Part shown: positions 26,001 through 35,700 of the stretch, one piece after another | Layout of the letters: every line of letters starts with the position of its first letter | How positions within the stretch are numbered: position 1 is the first letter of the stretch | Assembly (NCBI RefSeq): GCF_004368785.1 | Contig: NZ_SODM01000005.1 | Span: 124,001 to 188,000, forward strand | Reading direction: 5' to 3' | DNA: 64,000 bases | Source: Flavobacterium sp. 270 | GTDB taxonomy: Bacteria; Bacteroidota; Bacteroidia; Flavobacteriales; Flavobacteriaceae | The notes under the pieces: generated by a model | What the model was told of the DNA's origin: nothing | Databases searched by the model: none | The model's input: only the letters and a program-made list of their open reading frames with translations | Position numbers and translations under genes: made by a program

Positions 26001-27114
26001 TAAGCCCTATTTAACAGGGAATGAAACAAAATATATTACCGACGCGGTAGCTTCAGGTAAAATTTCGGGCAATGGAAAGTATACCCAAATGTGTCAAAAT
26101 TTTTTTAAAAATCAATATGGTTTTGGAAAATGTCTTTTAACAACTTCTTGTACAGATGCATTAGAAATGGCGGCAATATTAATTGATATTCAACCTGATG
26201 ATGAAGTCATAATGCCTTCATATACTTTTGTATCTACTGCTAATGCATTTGTACTGCGGGGAGCTAAAATTATTTTTGCAGATTCAAATCCAAGAAATCC
26301 AAACATTGATACTTCTAAAATTGAATCTTTAGTTACTTCTAGAACAAAAGCTATAATACCTGTACATTATGCAGGTATTGCATGCGATATGGATAGTATT
26401 ATGGATATTGCTGCTCGTTATAATTTATTTGTAATTGAAGATGCTGCACAAGCAGTAGATAGTTTTTATACAGGTAAAGACGGAAAAAAAAAAGCATTAG
26501 GATCTATAGGTCATTTAGCAGCTTTTTCGTTTCATGAAACCAAAAATATTATTTCTGGAGAAGGCGGAATGTTAGTTGTAAATGATTTACAGTTTGCTGA
26601 TAGAGCAGAAATTATTTGGGAAAAAGGAACTAATCGAGCTGCATTTTTTAGAGGAGAAGTAGATAAATACGGATGGGTAGATATAGGATCTTCATTTTTG
26701 CCTTCAGAGGTTATTGCAGCTTTTTTATGGGCGCAAATAGAGTGTCTAGATGAAATTCAAAATAAAAGAAAACAGATTTGGAATCAATATTATAATGGAT
26801 TTAAAAACCGGTCAAATAATTTTAAATTGCCTGAAATTCCAGCATATGCTACCAATAATGCACATATGTTTTACTTAGTTTTTGATTCCTTAGAAAAAAG
26901 AACAGCCTGTTTAGATCGTTTAAAAAGTAATGGGGTAAATGCTGTTTTTCATTATTTAAGTTTACATAAAAGCTCATTTTATACTTTAAAATATCTGGGT
27001 AATGATTTACCAATGTCTGATTTATATTCCGATACTTTGTTAAGATTACCAATGTATTATGAGCTTTCAGAAAATGATATTAAATTTATTCTAGATGCAG
27101 TAAAAAATGAGTAA
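25987..27114 (+). CDS. WecE/RffA-like sugar aminotransferase (4-amino-4,6-dideoxyhexose)
   Basis: A 375-residue DegT-family PLP enzyme. It begins with FNKPYLTGNE and shows TTSCTDALEMAAIL, PSYTFVSTANAFVLRGA, FVIEDAAQAVDSFY and the lysine loop FSFHETKNIISGEGG. The GNE start, the SCTDALEM motif and FHETKN are those of WecE/RffA (dTDP-4-amino-4,6-dideoxygalactose transaminase). The substrate would be dTDP-4-keto-6-deoxyglucose from RmlA and RmlB; RmlA is at 15203-16072 and RmlB is not in the window. It differs clearly from the WcfR-like enzyme at 17482. The last 8 bp overlap the next gene. Confidence 0.9.
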   Translation: MIGFNKPYLTGNETKYITDAVASGKISGNGKYTQMCQNFFKNQYGFGKCLLTTSCTDALEMAAILIDIQPDDEVIMPSYTFVSTANAFVLRGAKIIFADSNPRNPNIDTSKIESLVTSRTKAIIPVHYAGIACDMDSIMDIAARYNLFVIEDAAQAVDSFYTGKDGKKKALGSIGHLAAFSFHETKNIISGEGGMLVVNDLQFADRAEIIWEKGTNRAAFFRGEVDKYGWVDIGSSFLPSEVIAAFLWAQIECLDEIQNKRKQIWNQYYNGFKNRSNNFKLPEIPAYATNNAHMFYLVFDSLEKRTACLDRLKSNGVNAVFHYLSLHKSSFYTLKYLGNDLPMSDLYSDTLLRLPMYYELSENDIKFILDAVKNE

Positions 27115-28276
27115 AATTAAAATACTTTGGGTCGTTTATGATTTTGTACAAGCAGGTGGACAAAGATATGTATATGAAATCTGTAAGGCGCTTGATAAGC
27201 AAAAATATCAGATTGATTTACTTCAGGTAAATGCTATTAATAACGATAAAAATTGGAAAAATGAATATTATTATGAGCCTACTATTGATTTAGGATGTAG
27301 AATATTTAGTTTGGTAGATATTTATGATAAATCAATTAAGAAATTAACACCTTTTCAAAAAAATATTAATAAGATATTAAAAAGAGTTACGCTAAAAACA
27401 ATCTTTAAAGACCATTCTATACAAAACGAACAGAGTATTTTGAAAGATTTATTTTCTGAATATAAATTCATAAATTTTTCGGGTATTTCTGTATATGATA
27501 CAGTTTGCGTAAATAAAGGATTATATTTTACAAACGGAATAGTACATATTTTGACAGCTAAATTTCAAGGGATTGATATTTATAAAGGTTTCAATAAACA
27601 ATTGCATTATAATTTTGTTTCAGGTTTTGAACCAGAAATTTTAAAATACGAATTAAACGAGTTTAAAACGTATAAGCACACATATTTGCCACTAAGTTTA
27701 GAATGTAAGCCATTTACAGCAGGCTTTGATCCAAGCAGAACTAGATTAGTAATAGGGGTATTTACAAGATTATCTTTTATGAAACCTCTTGATCCTTATT
27801 TTTACGCGTTAAAGTTATTATTGGAAGAAGGAGTAGATGTAGAATTAAAAATTTATGGCGCGGGAGATCCCGTTGCCCTTGGGTTTATTAGACAATTAGA
27901 ATACTTGTATATTAAAGACCGAGTGTTTTTTTGTGGCCATTCGGACTCCATAACAAATACTTTATGTGATGAAAAATTTGATCTAATATGGTTTCAGGCA
28001 TCAAATACTCAATTGGCAGGATATGCAGCTTTAGAAATTGCAATTGGTGGTGTACCGCAAGTTTTATGGGATTTTAATAAATTAGACAATAAAACGGAGA
28101 CTGATACTTTTTTTAAAAGTTTTACAAATCTAACAAAGTTTGTATCCTACACAAAAGATCTATTATCGTCAAAAGATAAATTAAAAAATTTAGGATTACA
28201 ACAGCAGGATTATGTTTTAGAACATCATTCTATTACTAAAAATATTTCACTTTTAGACGTCATTTATGCAGATTGA
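27107..28276 (+). CDS. Family 4-like glycosyltransferase
   Basis: A 389-residue GT-B protein. The N-terminal VVYDFVQAGGQRYVYEICKAL is the usual acceptor-side glycine loop. The donor domain has GVFTRLSFMKPL near residues 218-229, IYGAGDPVALGF and a C-terminal helix LAGYAALEIAIGGVPQVLWD. The last motif has the second glutamate of the EX7E pair but a glutamine where the first is expected, so it is a divergent member. Substrates unknown. It overlaps both neighbours by 8-11 bp. Confidence 0.75.
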   Translation: MSKIKILWVVYDFVQAGGQRYVYEICKALDKQKYQIDLLQVNAINNDKNWKNEYYYEPTIDLGCRIFSLVDIYDKSIKKLTPFQKNINKILKRVTLKTIFKDHSIQNEQSILKDLFSEYKFINFSGISVYDTVCVNKGLYFTNGIVHILTAKFQGIDIYKGFNKQLHYNFVSGFEPEILKYELNEFKTYKHTYLPLSLECKPFTAGFDPSRTRLVIGVFTRLSFMKPLDPYFYALKLLLEEGVDVELKIYGAGDPVALGFIRQLEYLYIKDRVFFCGHSDSITNTLCDEKFDLIWFQASNTQLAGYAALEIAIGGVPQVLWDFNKLDNKTETDTFFKSFTNLTKFVSYTKDLLSSKDKLKNLGLQQQDYVLEHHSITKNISLLDVIYAD

Positions 28277-28973
28277 TAATTTTACAAACATTCCTTTTAA
28301 CATACATAACTTAGATCGTTTTTATATTAGAACATCAATATTTAACGCTATAATAAATGTGATTCCTTTTTTTTCAGGGAAATTGCTGGATGTAGGTTGT
28401 GGTAAAATGCCTTACAAAGAACATATTTTAAAAAATAGTGAAGTAAAAGATTATGTAGGCTTAGATATTGAAAATGCATTAATATACGACCAGGAGATAA
28501 AGCCAGATTTTACTTGGAAAGGAACAGTTATGCCTTTTGAAAAAGAGATCTTTGATTGTGCATTTGCGACAGAAGTTTTAGAACATTGCCCCGAGCCTGA
28601 AATTATCCTGAATGAAATTAACAGGGTTTTAAAACCAAATGGAATTTTCTTTTTTACCGTTCCATTTTTATGGAATTTACATGAAGTTCCACATGATGAA
28701 TATCGATATACACCTTTTTCTTTAGAGCGACATCTCATCAATTCAGGGTTTAAAAATATAAGAATCAAAGCTATGGGGGGATGGCACGCATCAATGGCAC
28801 AAATGTTAGGTTTATGGGTAAGAAGAAGCCCGATGTCCAAAAGGAAAAGAAAATATTTATCCTATATCTTAAAACCTGTAATGGCTTTTTTAATTAAAAT
28901 GGATAAAAACGCAACTATTGATTTTGTAGAAGGTCAAATGATAACCGGATTATATGGAACTGCAAAAAAGTAG
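28266..28973 (+). CDS. SAM-dependent methyltransferase (Methyltransf_11 type)
   Basis: A 235-residue class I methyltransferase with motif I LLDVGCGKMPYKEHIL near residues 39-54 and YVGLDIENAL. ATEVLEHCPEPEIILNEI and LKPNGIFFFTVPFLW follow, a layout common in capsule loci. It ends in a basic, partly hydrophobic C-terminus. Probably it methylates a sugar hydroxyl or a carboxyl group; the target is unknown. The start overlaps the preceding glycosyltransferase by 11 bp and its end overlaps the next by 20 bp. Confidence 0.85.
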   Translation: MQIDNFTNIPFNIHNLDRFYIRTSIFNAIINVIPFFSGKLLDVGCGKMPYKEHILKNSEVKDYVGLDIENALIYDQEIKPDFTWKGTVMPFEKEIFDCAFATEVLEHCPEPEIILNEINRVLKPNGIFFFTVPFLWNLHEVPHDEYRYTPFSLERHLINSGFKNIRIKAMGGWHASMAQMLGLWVRRSPMSKRKRKYLSYILKPVMAFLIKMDKNATIDFVEGQMITGLYGTAKK

Positions 28974-30078
28974 AATAGCGATGATATCGCCCTCTATAAA
29001 TGTATACTCTGAAACTTTTATTCAAGAGCAAAAAAATGGACTAAAAGGCAGGGTGTTTTATTATTTTGGAGGAGAAATTCCTCAATATTTAGAAGGGTTT
29101 GGAAAATTAGGAACTCGTTATACAGCGTGGTCAATAAAGTTGAAACGGAAATTAGGTCTAAAAACTTTTTCATTTGCAGAAACAGCTTTGATACATTCTC
29201 TTAAAAAAAATAAAATTGAAGTTGTTTTGGCGCAATATGGTACGACTGCCCATAGAATTGTAAAAATATGTAAACATATTGATATTCCTCTTATAACTCA
29301 TTTTCATGGCTATGATGCATCTGTCAAAAGTGTTATTGCAGATTGCAATCAATACAAAGAGGTTTTTAATTATAGTTCATACATAATAGTCGTTTCGAAA
29401 AAAATGGAAATGCATTTGCAAAATTTAGGATGTAGTTCAGAAAAATTGATATACAATACCTATGGACCAAGTACACTATTTCTAGAACAAATACCACAGT
29501 TTTCAAATCAAATTTTTTTAGGGATTGGAAGATTTGTAAATAAAAAAGCTCCTTACTATACAATCCTTGCATTTAAAAAAGTACATGATCAATTTCCAGA
29601 TTCGAAATTGATTATTGCAGGTACGGGAGAATTATATGAGCCATGTGTAAATTTAATTAGATATTTGAAGCTTGAAGATTCTGTTTCTTTACCCGGAATC
29701 ATTGATAGAAACCAATTTTTAAATTATCTTCAAAAAGCTTTAGCGTTTGTACAGCATTCTATTACAGCAATAAACGGTGATCAAGAAGGAACTCCAGTAG
29801 CTATATTAGAAGCAAGTGCAGCTGGCCTGCCCGTAATATCAACAATGCATGCAGGTATTCCTGATGTAATAATAGATAATCACACAGGTTTTTTAATAGA
29901 AGAACACGATGTTGATGCAATGGCAGAAAAAATGAAAATACTTTTAGAAAATAAGGATCTTGCGGAACAATTTGGTAATAATGGAAAAGAGCACATAAAA
30001 AATAATTTTACATTGAAAAAACATTTAGATGTTATTGATGATTTAATTAAAAAGGCAATTAACAATACTCATGGATAA
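28954..30078 (+). CDS. Family 4 glycosyltransferase
   Basis: A 374-residue GT-B enzyme. THFHGYDAS at residues 115-123 and VSKKMEMHL are typical acceptor-domain motifs of colanic-acid-type GT4 enzymes (WcaL/WcaC-like). The donor side has IGRFVNKKAP (191-200), GTGELYEP and the EX7E pair E278/E286 in QEGTPVAILEA, followed by AGIPDVI. The donor could be galactose, mannose or GlcNAc; this is not readable. The start lies 20 bp inside the methyltransferase gene. Confidence 0.87.
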   Translation: MELQKSRIAMISPSINVYSETFIQEQKNGLKGRVFYYFGGEIPQYLEGFGKLGTRYTAWSIKLKRKLGLKTFSFAETALIHSLKKNKIEVVLAQYGTTAHRIVKICKHIDIPLITHFHGYDASVKSVIADCNQYKEVFNYSSYIIVVSKKMEMHLQNLGCSSEKLIYNTYGPSTLFLEQIPQFSNQIFLGIGRFVNKKAPYYTILAFKKVHDQFPDSKLIIAGTGELYEPCVNLIRYLKLEDSVSLPGIIDRNQFLNYLQKALAFVQHSITAINGDQEGTPVAILEASAAGLPVISTMHAGIPDVIIDNHTGFLIEEHDVDAMAEKMKILLENKDLAEQFGNNGKEHIKNNFTLKKHLDVIDDLIKKAINNTHG

Positions 30079-31039
30079 TTTTCTAGTTTCTATAATAATT
30101 CCGACTTATAATCGAGGACATCTTATCGCAGAAACGCTTAATAGTATTAGCTCACAAATCTATACCAATTGGGAATGTATTATTGTAGACGATGGATCTG
30201 ATGATAATACAGAAGAAGTAATCAGCGAATATGTTAAAAGTGATTCACGTTTTCAATTTCATCATCGTCCAGCCAATAAACCAAAAGGAGGAAATGCTGC
30301 TAGAAATTATGGTTTTGAACTAAGTAAAGGAGACTATGTAAATTGGTTTGATGATGACGATATTATGTTGGAAAATTTTATTGCTAATAAAATACTTCAA
30401 ATAGGAAATAATATAAATATTATCTTTTGCTCAGGATATATTGTTGATGAATTTTTGAAAGGTGAAGAGTTACTTAAGCTAGAAATCAAAGAATTTCTTT
30501 ACAAAGATTATGTTCTATGGAATTTTCAAGTTATAACAAACTCAGTTCTGTTTAAAAGAAGTTTTTTACAAGATAAAGTATTGTTTCTGGATTTTCTCAC
30601 CAGAGGGCAAGAAAACGAGTTGTTGTCGAGACTATTGTTTAAAATGCCAAAAGAATCATACAAATATATTGATGAACCATTATTTTTGTATAGACAGCAC
30701 GATGTTACAAAAACGCAGCAAAACAAAAGCTATATTTTTAAAAATAAAGAATCACAAGCGTACACTTATATAGCTAATTTTAGACGTGGAATAAACTTGA
30801 AGGATAAAGTTTTGGTAGATTTTTTTTATTACCATCTAATGGTATTATACTTTACATCTTATGAAAATAATCATAGGGAAAATAGAATATTCATTAATAA
30901 ACACATTACGAAATCAGTATATAAAAATATTAGCAATTGGGACATAATATTGTGTTTCAATTTTCTGACTATTTTAAATATTAATAGTTATAAAATTTAC
31001 AAATATTTGTCTTCCAAAAGATTTTACTTCAAAAAATGA
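30071..31039 (+). CDS. Family 2 glycosyltransferase
   Basis: A 322-residue GT-A protein: VSIIIPTYNRGHLI at residues 6-19, the VDDGSDDNT loop at 39-47 and a DDDD metal motif at 94-97 (NWFDDDDIM). A GQENELLSRLL segment near residue 180 corresponds to the catalytic-base region (the 'ED/EN' motif). Substrates unknown. It overlaps the genes before and after by 8 and 4 bp. Confidence 0.87.
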   Translation: MDNFLVSIIIPTYNRGHLIAETLNSISSQIYTNWECIIVDDGSDDNTEEVISEYVKSDSRFQFHHRPANKPKGGNAARNYGFELSKGDYVNWFDDDDIMLENFIANKILQIGNNINIIFCSGYIVDEFLKGEELLKLEIKEFLYKDYVLWNFQVITNSVLFKRSFLQDKVLFLDFLTRGQENELLSRLLFKMPKESYKYIDEPLFLYRQHDVTKTQQNKSYIFKNKESQAYTYIANFRRGINLKDKVLVDFFYYHLMVLYFTSYENNHRENRIFINKHITKSVYKNISNWDIILCFNFLTILNINSYKIYKYLSSKRFYFKK

Positions 31040-31824
31040 TTCCAAAAATCATACATTATTGCTGGTTTGGGAAAAAAAGAAAACCCAAAATGGTTAGAGA
31101 TTGTATAATCTCTTGGGAAAAACATCTGCCAGATTATCAGATCATAGAATGGAACGAAAAAAATACCAATTTTTCGCATCCATTTGTTAAAGAAGCCTAT
31201 CAAAAAAAAAAATGGGCTTTTGTTTCAGATTATATACGTTTGGAAAAAATTGAGCAAATCGGGGGTATTTATTTGGATACAGATGTAATGATAATTAAAA
31301 ATTTAGATGTTTTTTTAGAACAAGATTGTTTTTTTGGCGCAGAGGATAAAAATTTTATTAACGCTGCATTATTTGGAGCTTTGCCCCAAAATAGTTTTGT
31401 AAAATCCTGTAGAGAAGAATATGATTTTCTACAATTTGAAAAAAATCAAAATTTTGGAGAAATTACAATTCCACGAATAATAACGCAAAAATTCCGTGAT
31501 CACTATAATTTTAAGAATCATTTTGATACATTAGTCACTGAAAAAGAAGTTGTAATATACCCACCTTTGTATTTCTATCCTTTTCCCTATGAAGATAGAA
31601 AAGATTTGAATAATTATAAAAAATATATAAGCAATACATCTTTTGCTGTTCATTTATGGAGTTCCTCGTGGGTTGAATATTCGGAGTTTCAATATTTTGA
31701 AAATAGAGAATATCTTAAAGGTTTTTTTAAAATGATATGGTATATTTTTAACAATAGAGAATTCAAATATGTTTATTTTAGAAAAATAGGATCATCAATA
31801 AAAAAATCTTTAAGGTCGAAATAA
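31036..31824 (+). CDS. GT32-type glycosyltransferase with DXD motif
   Basis: A 262-residue protein. IPKIIHYCWFGKK at residues 2-14 and SDYIRLEKIEQIGGIYLDTDV at 64-84, with the DXD pair D81/D83, define the Gly_transf_sug/GT32 family ('IPK.IHq.WfG' and 'D..R...L...GG.Y.D.D'). Such enzymes retain the anomeric configuration and often move galactose, GlcNAc or mannose. After the stop there is a 97-bp gap with no visible signal before the GT2 run starting at 31922. Confidence 0.88.
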   Translation: MIPKIIHYCWFGKKRKPKMVRDCIISWEKHLPDYQIIEWNEKNTNFSHPFVKEAYQKKKWAFVSDYIRLEKIEQIGGIYLDTDVMIIKNLDVFLEQDCFFGAEDKNFINAALFGALPQNSFVKSCREEYDFLQFEKNQNFGEITIPRIITQKFRDHYNFKNHFDTLVTEKEVVIYPPLYFYPFPYEDRKDLNNYKKYISNTSFAVHLWSSSWVEYSEFQYFENREYLKGFFKMIWYIFNNREFKYVYFRKIGSSIKKSLRSK

Positions 31825-31921
31825 TTTGAAACTTAAAAATTTCCCTGCTATAAAAAACCGCCCTATTATGTTTGTGAGTGGTAATGGTTTGATAACTAAA
31901 ACGTTTAATATATTCTTTTAA

Positions 31922-32977
31922 ATGGATAAAAAAAATCCAATGATCACGGTTCTTATGCCAGTATATAATGTAGAATCTTTTATAAAGGAATCTATAGAAA
32001 GTGTTTTAAATCAAAGTTATTCTGATTTTGAATTGTTGATTATTGATGATGGTTCTACTGATAATTCTGTAAATAAGATTCTTGAATTATCAGATTCAAG
32101 AATAAGACTAATTAAAAAAGACAAAAATCTAGGACTTATAGACAGCTTAAATTTAGGAATTAAGCTTGCAAGAGGAAAATATATTGCCCGTATGGATGGG
32201 GATGATATAAGTACTCCTAACCGTTTTCAAAAACAATTAGATGTTTTGTTAAGCGATTCTGAAATAAAAGTTTGCGGTTGCTGGCTTCAAAGATTTGGGA
32301 ATCATGGTAAAATTATTAAGCACAAAGAATTTCATGATGAAATCGTTGCTGAGCTTTTGATGCACTGCTCAATGAGTTTAGGAGCTGTAATGTTTGAAAA
32401 AAAAGCGTTAGAAAATTACCATTTTGACGAAAATAAAAAGCATGTAGAGGATTATGATTTTTGGTCTCGTGTTTCCTGGGCTTCCAAGTTATATAATATT
32501 CAGGAAGTTTTGTATCACTATAGATCGCATGACAAACAGGTGACAAAAGTGTTTTATGATATCCAGAGAAAAGGAGACATCGATATTAAATTGTTTTTGT
32601 TTAAAAAGTTAAATTATGATACTGGAGAATTCCCGAATGATTTAATAACAAGAATGATTTGGTTAACTCAAAAAATTGCGATGAAAGATTTAGTTTTGTT
32701 TTTTAAATGGATAAAACAACTAGATCATAATAATAGAAGACTAAAAATTTTTTCTCAAAAAGAATTAAGAGAAGTTCTTAGAATGATAAAGAGGAAATTG
32801 GTTTTTGAATTATATTTTGAAAAGACATCCATAGGTTTAGATAAAAAATGGCGCTTGAAAGCTCTTGCTCATTTACCTATTAATGAAATGTTTTTTGTTG
32901 TTATAGGCAAGATAAGAGAAATGCTTAAAATCAAAATGATCAATAAGTTTAATAAAAATGTAGTTCTTAAAAGTTAA
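31922..32977 (+). CDS. Family 2 glycosyltransferase
   Basis: A 351-residue GT-A enzyme. MITVLMPVYNVESF is at residues 7-20, IDDGSTDNS at 41-49 and the ARMDGDDIS motif at 89-97. HVEDYDFWSRV near residues 178-188 supplies the likely catalytic aspartate region. The ARMDGDD form is common in enzymes moving hexoses or HexNAc in capsule clusters. It is the first of four consecutive GT2 genes. Substrates unknown. Confidence 0.88.
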   Translation: MDKKNPMITVLMPVYNVESFIKESIESVLNQSYSDFELLIIDDGSTDNSVNKILELSDSRIRLIKKDKNLGLIDSLNLGIKLARGKYIARMDGDDISTPNRFQKQLDVLLSDSEIKVCGCWLQRFGNHGKIIKHKEFHDEIVAELLMHCSMSLGAVMFEKKALENYHFDENKKHVEDYDFWSRVSWASKLYNIQEVLYHYRSHDKQVTKVFYDIQRKGDIDIKLFLFKKLNYDTGEFPNDLITRMIWLTQKIAMKDLVLFFKWIKQLDHNNRRLKIFSQKELREVLRMIKRKLVFELYFEKTSIGLDKKWRLKALAHLPINEMFFVVIGKIREMLKIKMINKFNKNVVLKS

Positions 32978-32984
32978 TTGTTTT

Positions 32985-33899
32985 ATGGTCACATTGGTAT
33001 CTGTTATTATTCCTTGTTACAACCAAGGTGTTTTTTTGAATGAAGCTTTAGAATCTGTCTATAACCAAATTTATACGGATTGGGAGTGTATCATTGTGAA
33101 TGATGGCAGTACTGATAATACAGAAACTGTTGCGCAATATTGGGTAAATAAGGACAATCGATTTAAATATTTTTATAAAAATAACAGTGGAGTAAGCAGT
33201 ACAAGAAATTTTGGAATTTCAAAAGCTATAGGGGAGTATATTCAATTTTTGGATTCTGATGATATCTTAGATAAAATGAAAATTCAGTTTTCTGTTGATA
33301 AATTGAAAGAAGATATGGCAGGTGAGATAGGTATGGTGGTATCAAATTTCTGCATGCTATCATCAGATTCAAAAGAAATTTTGCCTCCTTTTTGTAAACT
33401 TGAGGCTGAATTGTTCACGTTGGAAAGTTTTTTATTTAAGTGGAATGTTACTTTTTCGGTACAGATTCAATGTGGATTTTTTAAGACCATTTTTTTTGAA
33501 AATATTAGATTTCCTGAAAAATTATCTGCTCAAGAAGATTGGGTTGTTTGGATTCAGCTTTTAAAGAGTACAAAATGTATTTTTGTAGATTTACCGCTGG
33601 CTTATTACAGAATTAATCCATCAAGCAGAATGATGACTAAAGGCATCGATGACAATAATATAAAAGTATTAGATAGTTTTAGAGAGATACTCAATTATGA
33701 GGAGTATTATCAATTCTCGGTGCATCTATTAACTAGATTTTGTGAGTCTAATAAGATGTTTAGAAATAATTTACAAGTAGTCAAAAAATCAAATATTTAT
33801 CAGGCAGGTCTCATGATTCGAAAAATAGTATATACAATAGGCTTAATAAGACTATCTAGATTTGTTTTTAAATTCATTTTGAGACTTAAGTCTTCATAA
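32985..33899 (+). CDS. Family 2 glycosyltransferase
   Basis: A 304-residue GT-A enzyme with VSVIIPCYNQGVFL at residues 5-18, VNDGSTDNT at 38-46 and FLDSDDIL at 88-95. The likely base motif is SAQEDWVVWIQLL near residue 183-195. Its N-terminal half resembles the GT2 proteins at 30071 and 34837 (for example TDWECIIV), while the C-terminal acceptor half differs. It starts 7 bp after the preceding gene. Confidence 0.87.
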   Translation: MVTLVSVIIPCYNQGVFLNEALESVYNQIYTDWECIIVNDGSTDNTETVAQYWVNKDNRFKYFYKNNSGVSSTRNFGISKAIGEYIQFLDSDDILDKMKIQFSVDKLKEDMAGEIGMVVSNFCMLSSDSKEILPPFCKLEAELFTLESFLFKWNVTFSVQIQCGFFKTIFFENIRFPEKLSAQEDWVVWIQLLKSTKCIFVDLPLAYYRINPSSRMMTKGIDDNNIKVLDSFREILNYEEYYQFSVHLLTRFCESNKMFRNNLQVVKKSNIYQAGLMIRKIVYTIGLIRLSRFVFKFILRLKSS

Positions 33900-33919
33900 T
33901 TTAATTTACATCAAAAGTA

Positions 33920-34840
33920 ATGCCTAAAGTGTCTATAATAATACCAAGTTATAATCATGCTGTGTTTTTGAAGGATAGGCTTGATACTATTTTGAATCAA
34001 ACGTATACAGATTGGGAAGTTATTATCATAGATGACTGTTCAACAGACAATAGTGTAGAAATTTTGACCGAATTTATAAGTCAAAATAAATCTAAAATTA
34101 AACATTTTATAGTGAATTCTGAAAATTCTGGAAGTGGCTACAAATCCTGGCAAAGAGGAATTGAATTAGCCGAAACAGAATATGTTTGGATTGCTGAAAC
34201 AGATGATTATTCGGAACTAATTTTTCTTGAACAATTGGTATCGATTTTAGAATCAAATTCAGAAATTTCTTTAGCTTTTTCGGGAAGTAATTACGTTGAA
34301 AATGGCAAAATTATTTACAATTCAAATAAAAGAACGAAAGATTTAGATGTTGAAATAAATAAATATAAAGTTATTGATAGTAAAGTTTTTTTTTATCGAA
34401 TGCCTTTCAATACTTATATAACGAACGGAAGTTCTGTAGTTTTTAGAAAACCTAAACTAGAAATTCCATTAGAATTGTTCAATAATAGGTTATGTTCGGA
34501 TATTTTTCTTTGGTCATATTTACTACAAAATACTTCTTTTGCTTTCCTAAATAAAAATTTAAATTTCTTTAGAAAGCATGAAGGGTCAACATCATCGTAT
34601 TTACAAAAAAATAAACTTGAAAGTGTTTATCATGAGAAAGCTAGGTATTTGAATTATTTTGAGCAAACAGATAAGTATAATCAATTTTTAGATCATTATA
34701 TAAAGTACTATATTTGGAATTATAAAAAAGATTTTTTAAATACATCGAGTATTCAAAAAATTCAATCGGATAAAAAATTAAAAGTGCTATATTTTTATAA
34801 ATTGATTCTATTTTTTGTTTCTAAATTTTTGAACAAATGA
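33920..34840 (+). CDS. Family 2 glycosyltransferase
   Basis: A 306-residue GT-A protein: VSIIIPSYNHAVFL at residues 4-17, IDDCSTDNS at 37-45 and WIAETDDYS at 90-98, in which glutamate replaces the first aspartate of the usual DXD. SGSGYKSWQRGIELA is typical of a GT2 subgroup with this ETDD motif. The C-terminus is hydrophobic and basic, perhaps membrane-associated. It overlaps the next gene by 4 bp. Substrates unknown. Confidence 0.86.
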   Translation: MPKVSIIIPSYNHAVFLKDRLDTILNQTYTDWEVIIIDDCSTDNSVEILTEFISQNKSKIKHFIVNSENSGSGYKSWQRGIELAETEYVWIAETDDYSELIFLEQLVSILESNSEISLAFSGSNYVENGKIIYNSNKRTKDLDVEINKYKVIDSKVFFYRMPFNTYITNGSSVVFRKPKLEIPLELFNNRLCSDIFLWSYLLQNTSFAFLNKNLNFFRKHEGSTSSYLQKNKLESVYHEKARYLNYFEQTDKYNQFLDHYIKYYIWNYKKDFLNTSSIQKIQSDKKLKVLYFYKLILFFVSKFLNK

Positions 34841-35700
34841 TAACTCCATTGATTACAGTCATTATACCAACATTTAACCGAGAGGAATATCTCGAAAATG
34901 CTATCGAATCTGTAGTGAATCAATCCTATGGAAATATTGAAATATTGGTAATTGATGACGGTTCCGACAATAATTATGCTGAAACAATTTGCAATAAATA
35001 TCCAAATTGCACCTATTTTTATAAACAAAATGGCGGATTATCATCGGCAAGAAATTATGGAATTAATTTGTCTAAAGGTGAATACATAGCTTTTTTGGAT
35101 GATGATGATTTTTGGAAAAGTTCAAAAATTGAAAAACAAATAAAGATATTACTTGAAAATCCATCTGTTGATTGTGTACATTCATCTGCTGCAGTAGTGG
35201 ATGAAAAAGGAAGTCTGACTGGAAAATATATTGGGGCAAATCCAAATAAAATTTGCAAAAGATCTGGTTATGTGTTCTGGAACGCATTGGGAGTTTGGGT
35301 TGTCAAGTCGCCTACTCCTTTAATTAGAAAAAAGGTCTTTCAACCGGATTTACTTTTTGATGAAACAATTAAAGTAGGTGAAGATGTTGACTTTTATCAA
35401 CGAATGTTTTATCGGCATAAAGTTTTTTACATTGATGAACCATTAGCTTTTTACAGAGAATATCATAACATTAATAGGCTTTCTATTCAAAGAGAAAAAT
35501 ATATTGGTATAGAAAAAAAGATGTTTTTGAATTTTAGAAAGATGGGAATTAAAAATCTATTTATTTTACATTTTATAGTAATAAAACTTTTGAAAAAAGC
35601 TATTAAAAAGAATAATTCTTTATATCCTGAGACAAAAAAAACAATCTCCATAATAAATATTTATTTTCGACCTCGTTATTTTTTGAATCGCTATTTTTGA
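34837..35700 (+). CDS. Family 2 glycosyltransferase
   Basis: A 287-residue GT-A protein, the last of four GT2 genes in a row. It shows ITVIIPTFNREEYL at residues 6-19, IDDGSDNN at 39-46, GGLSSARNYGI at 67-77 and LDDDDFW at 87-93. The KVGEDVDFYQRM segment near residue 184 corresponds to the catalytic-base motif. Translation is coupled to the upstream gene by an ATGA overlap. It is followed by a 315-bp stretch with no intact gene. Confidence 0.87.
   Translation: MITPLITVIIPTFNREEYLENAIESVVNQSYGNIEILVIDDGSDNNYAETICNKYPNCTYFYKQNGGLSSARNYGINLSKGEYIAFLDDDDFWKSSKIEKQIKILLENPSVDCVHSSAAVVDEKGSLTGKYIGANPNKICKRSGYVFWNALGVWVVKSPTPLIRKKVFQPDLLFDETIKVGEDVDFYQRMFYRHKVFYIDEPLAFYREYHNINRLSIQREKYIGIEKKMFLNFRKMGIKNLFILHFIVIKLLKKAIKKNNSLYPETKKTISIINIYFRPRYFLNRYF

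Noticed and set aside
28451..28840. Open frame of 129 codons on the - strand
   Set aside because: It lies within the methyltransferase gene at 28266-28973, whose motifs are clear; the reverse frame has no family features.
31825..31921. Possible promoter in the 97-bp gap before the GT2 array
   Set aside because: Neither a TTG/TAnnTTTG pair nor a hairpin is present; it is probably plain spacer.
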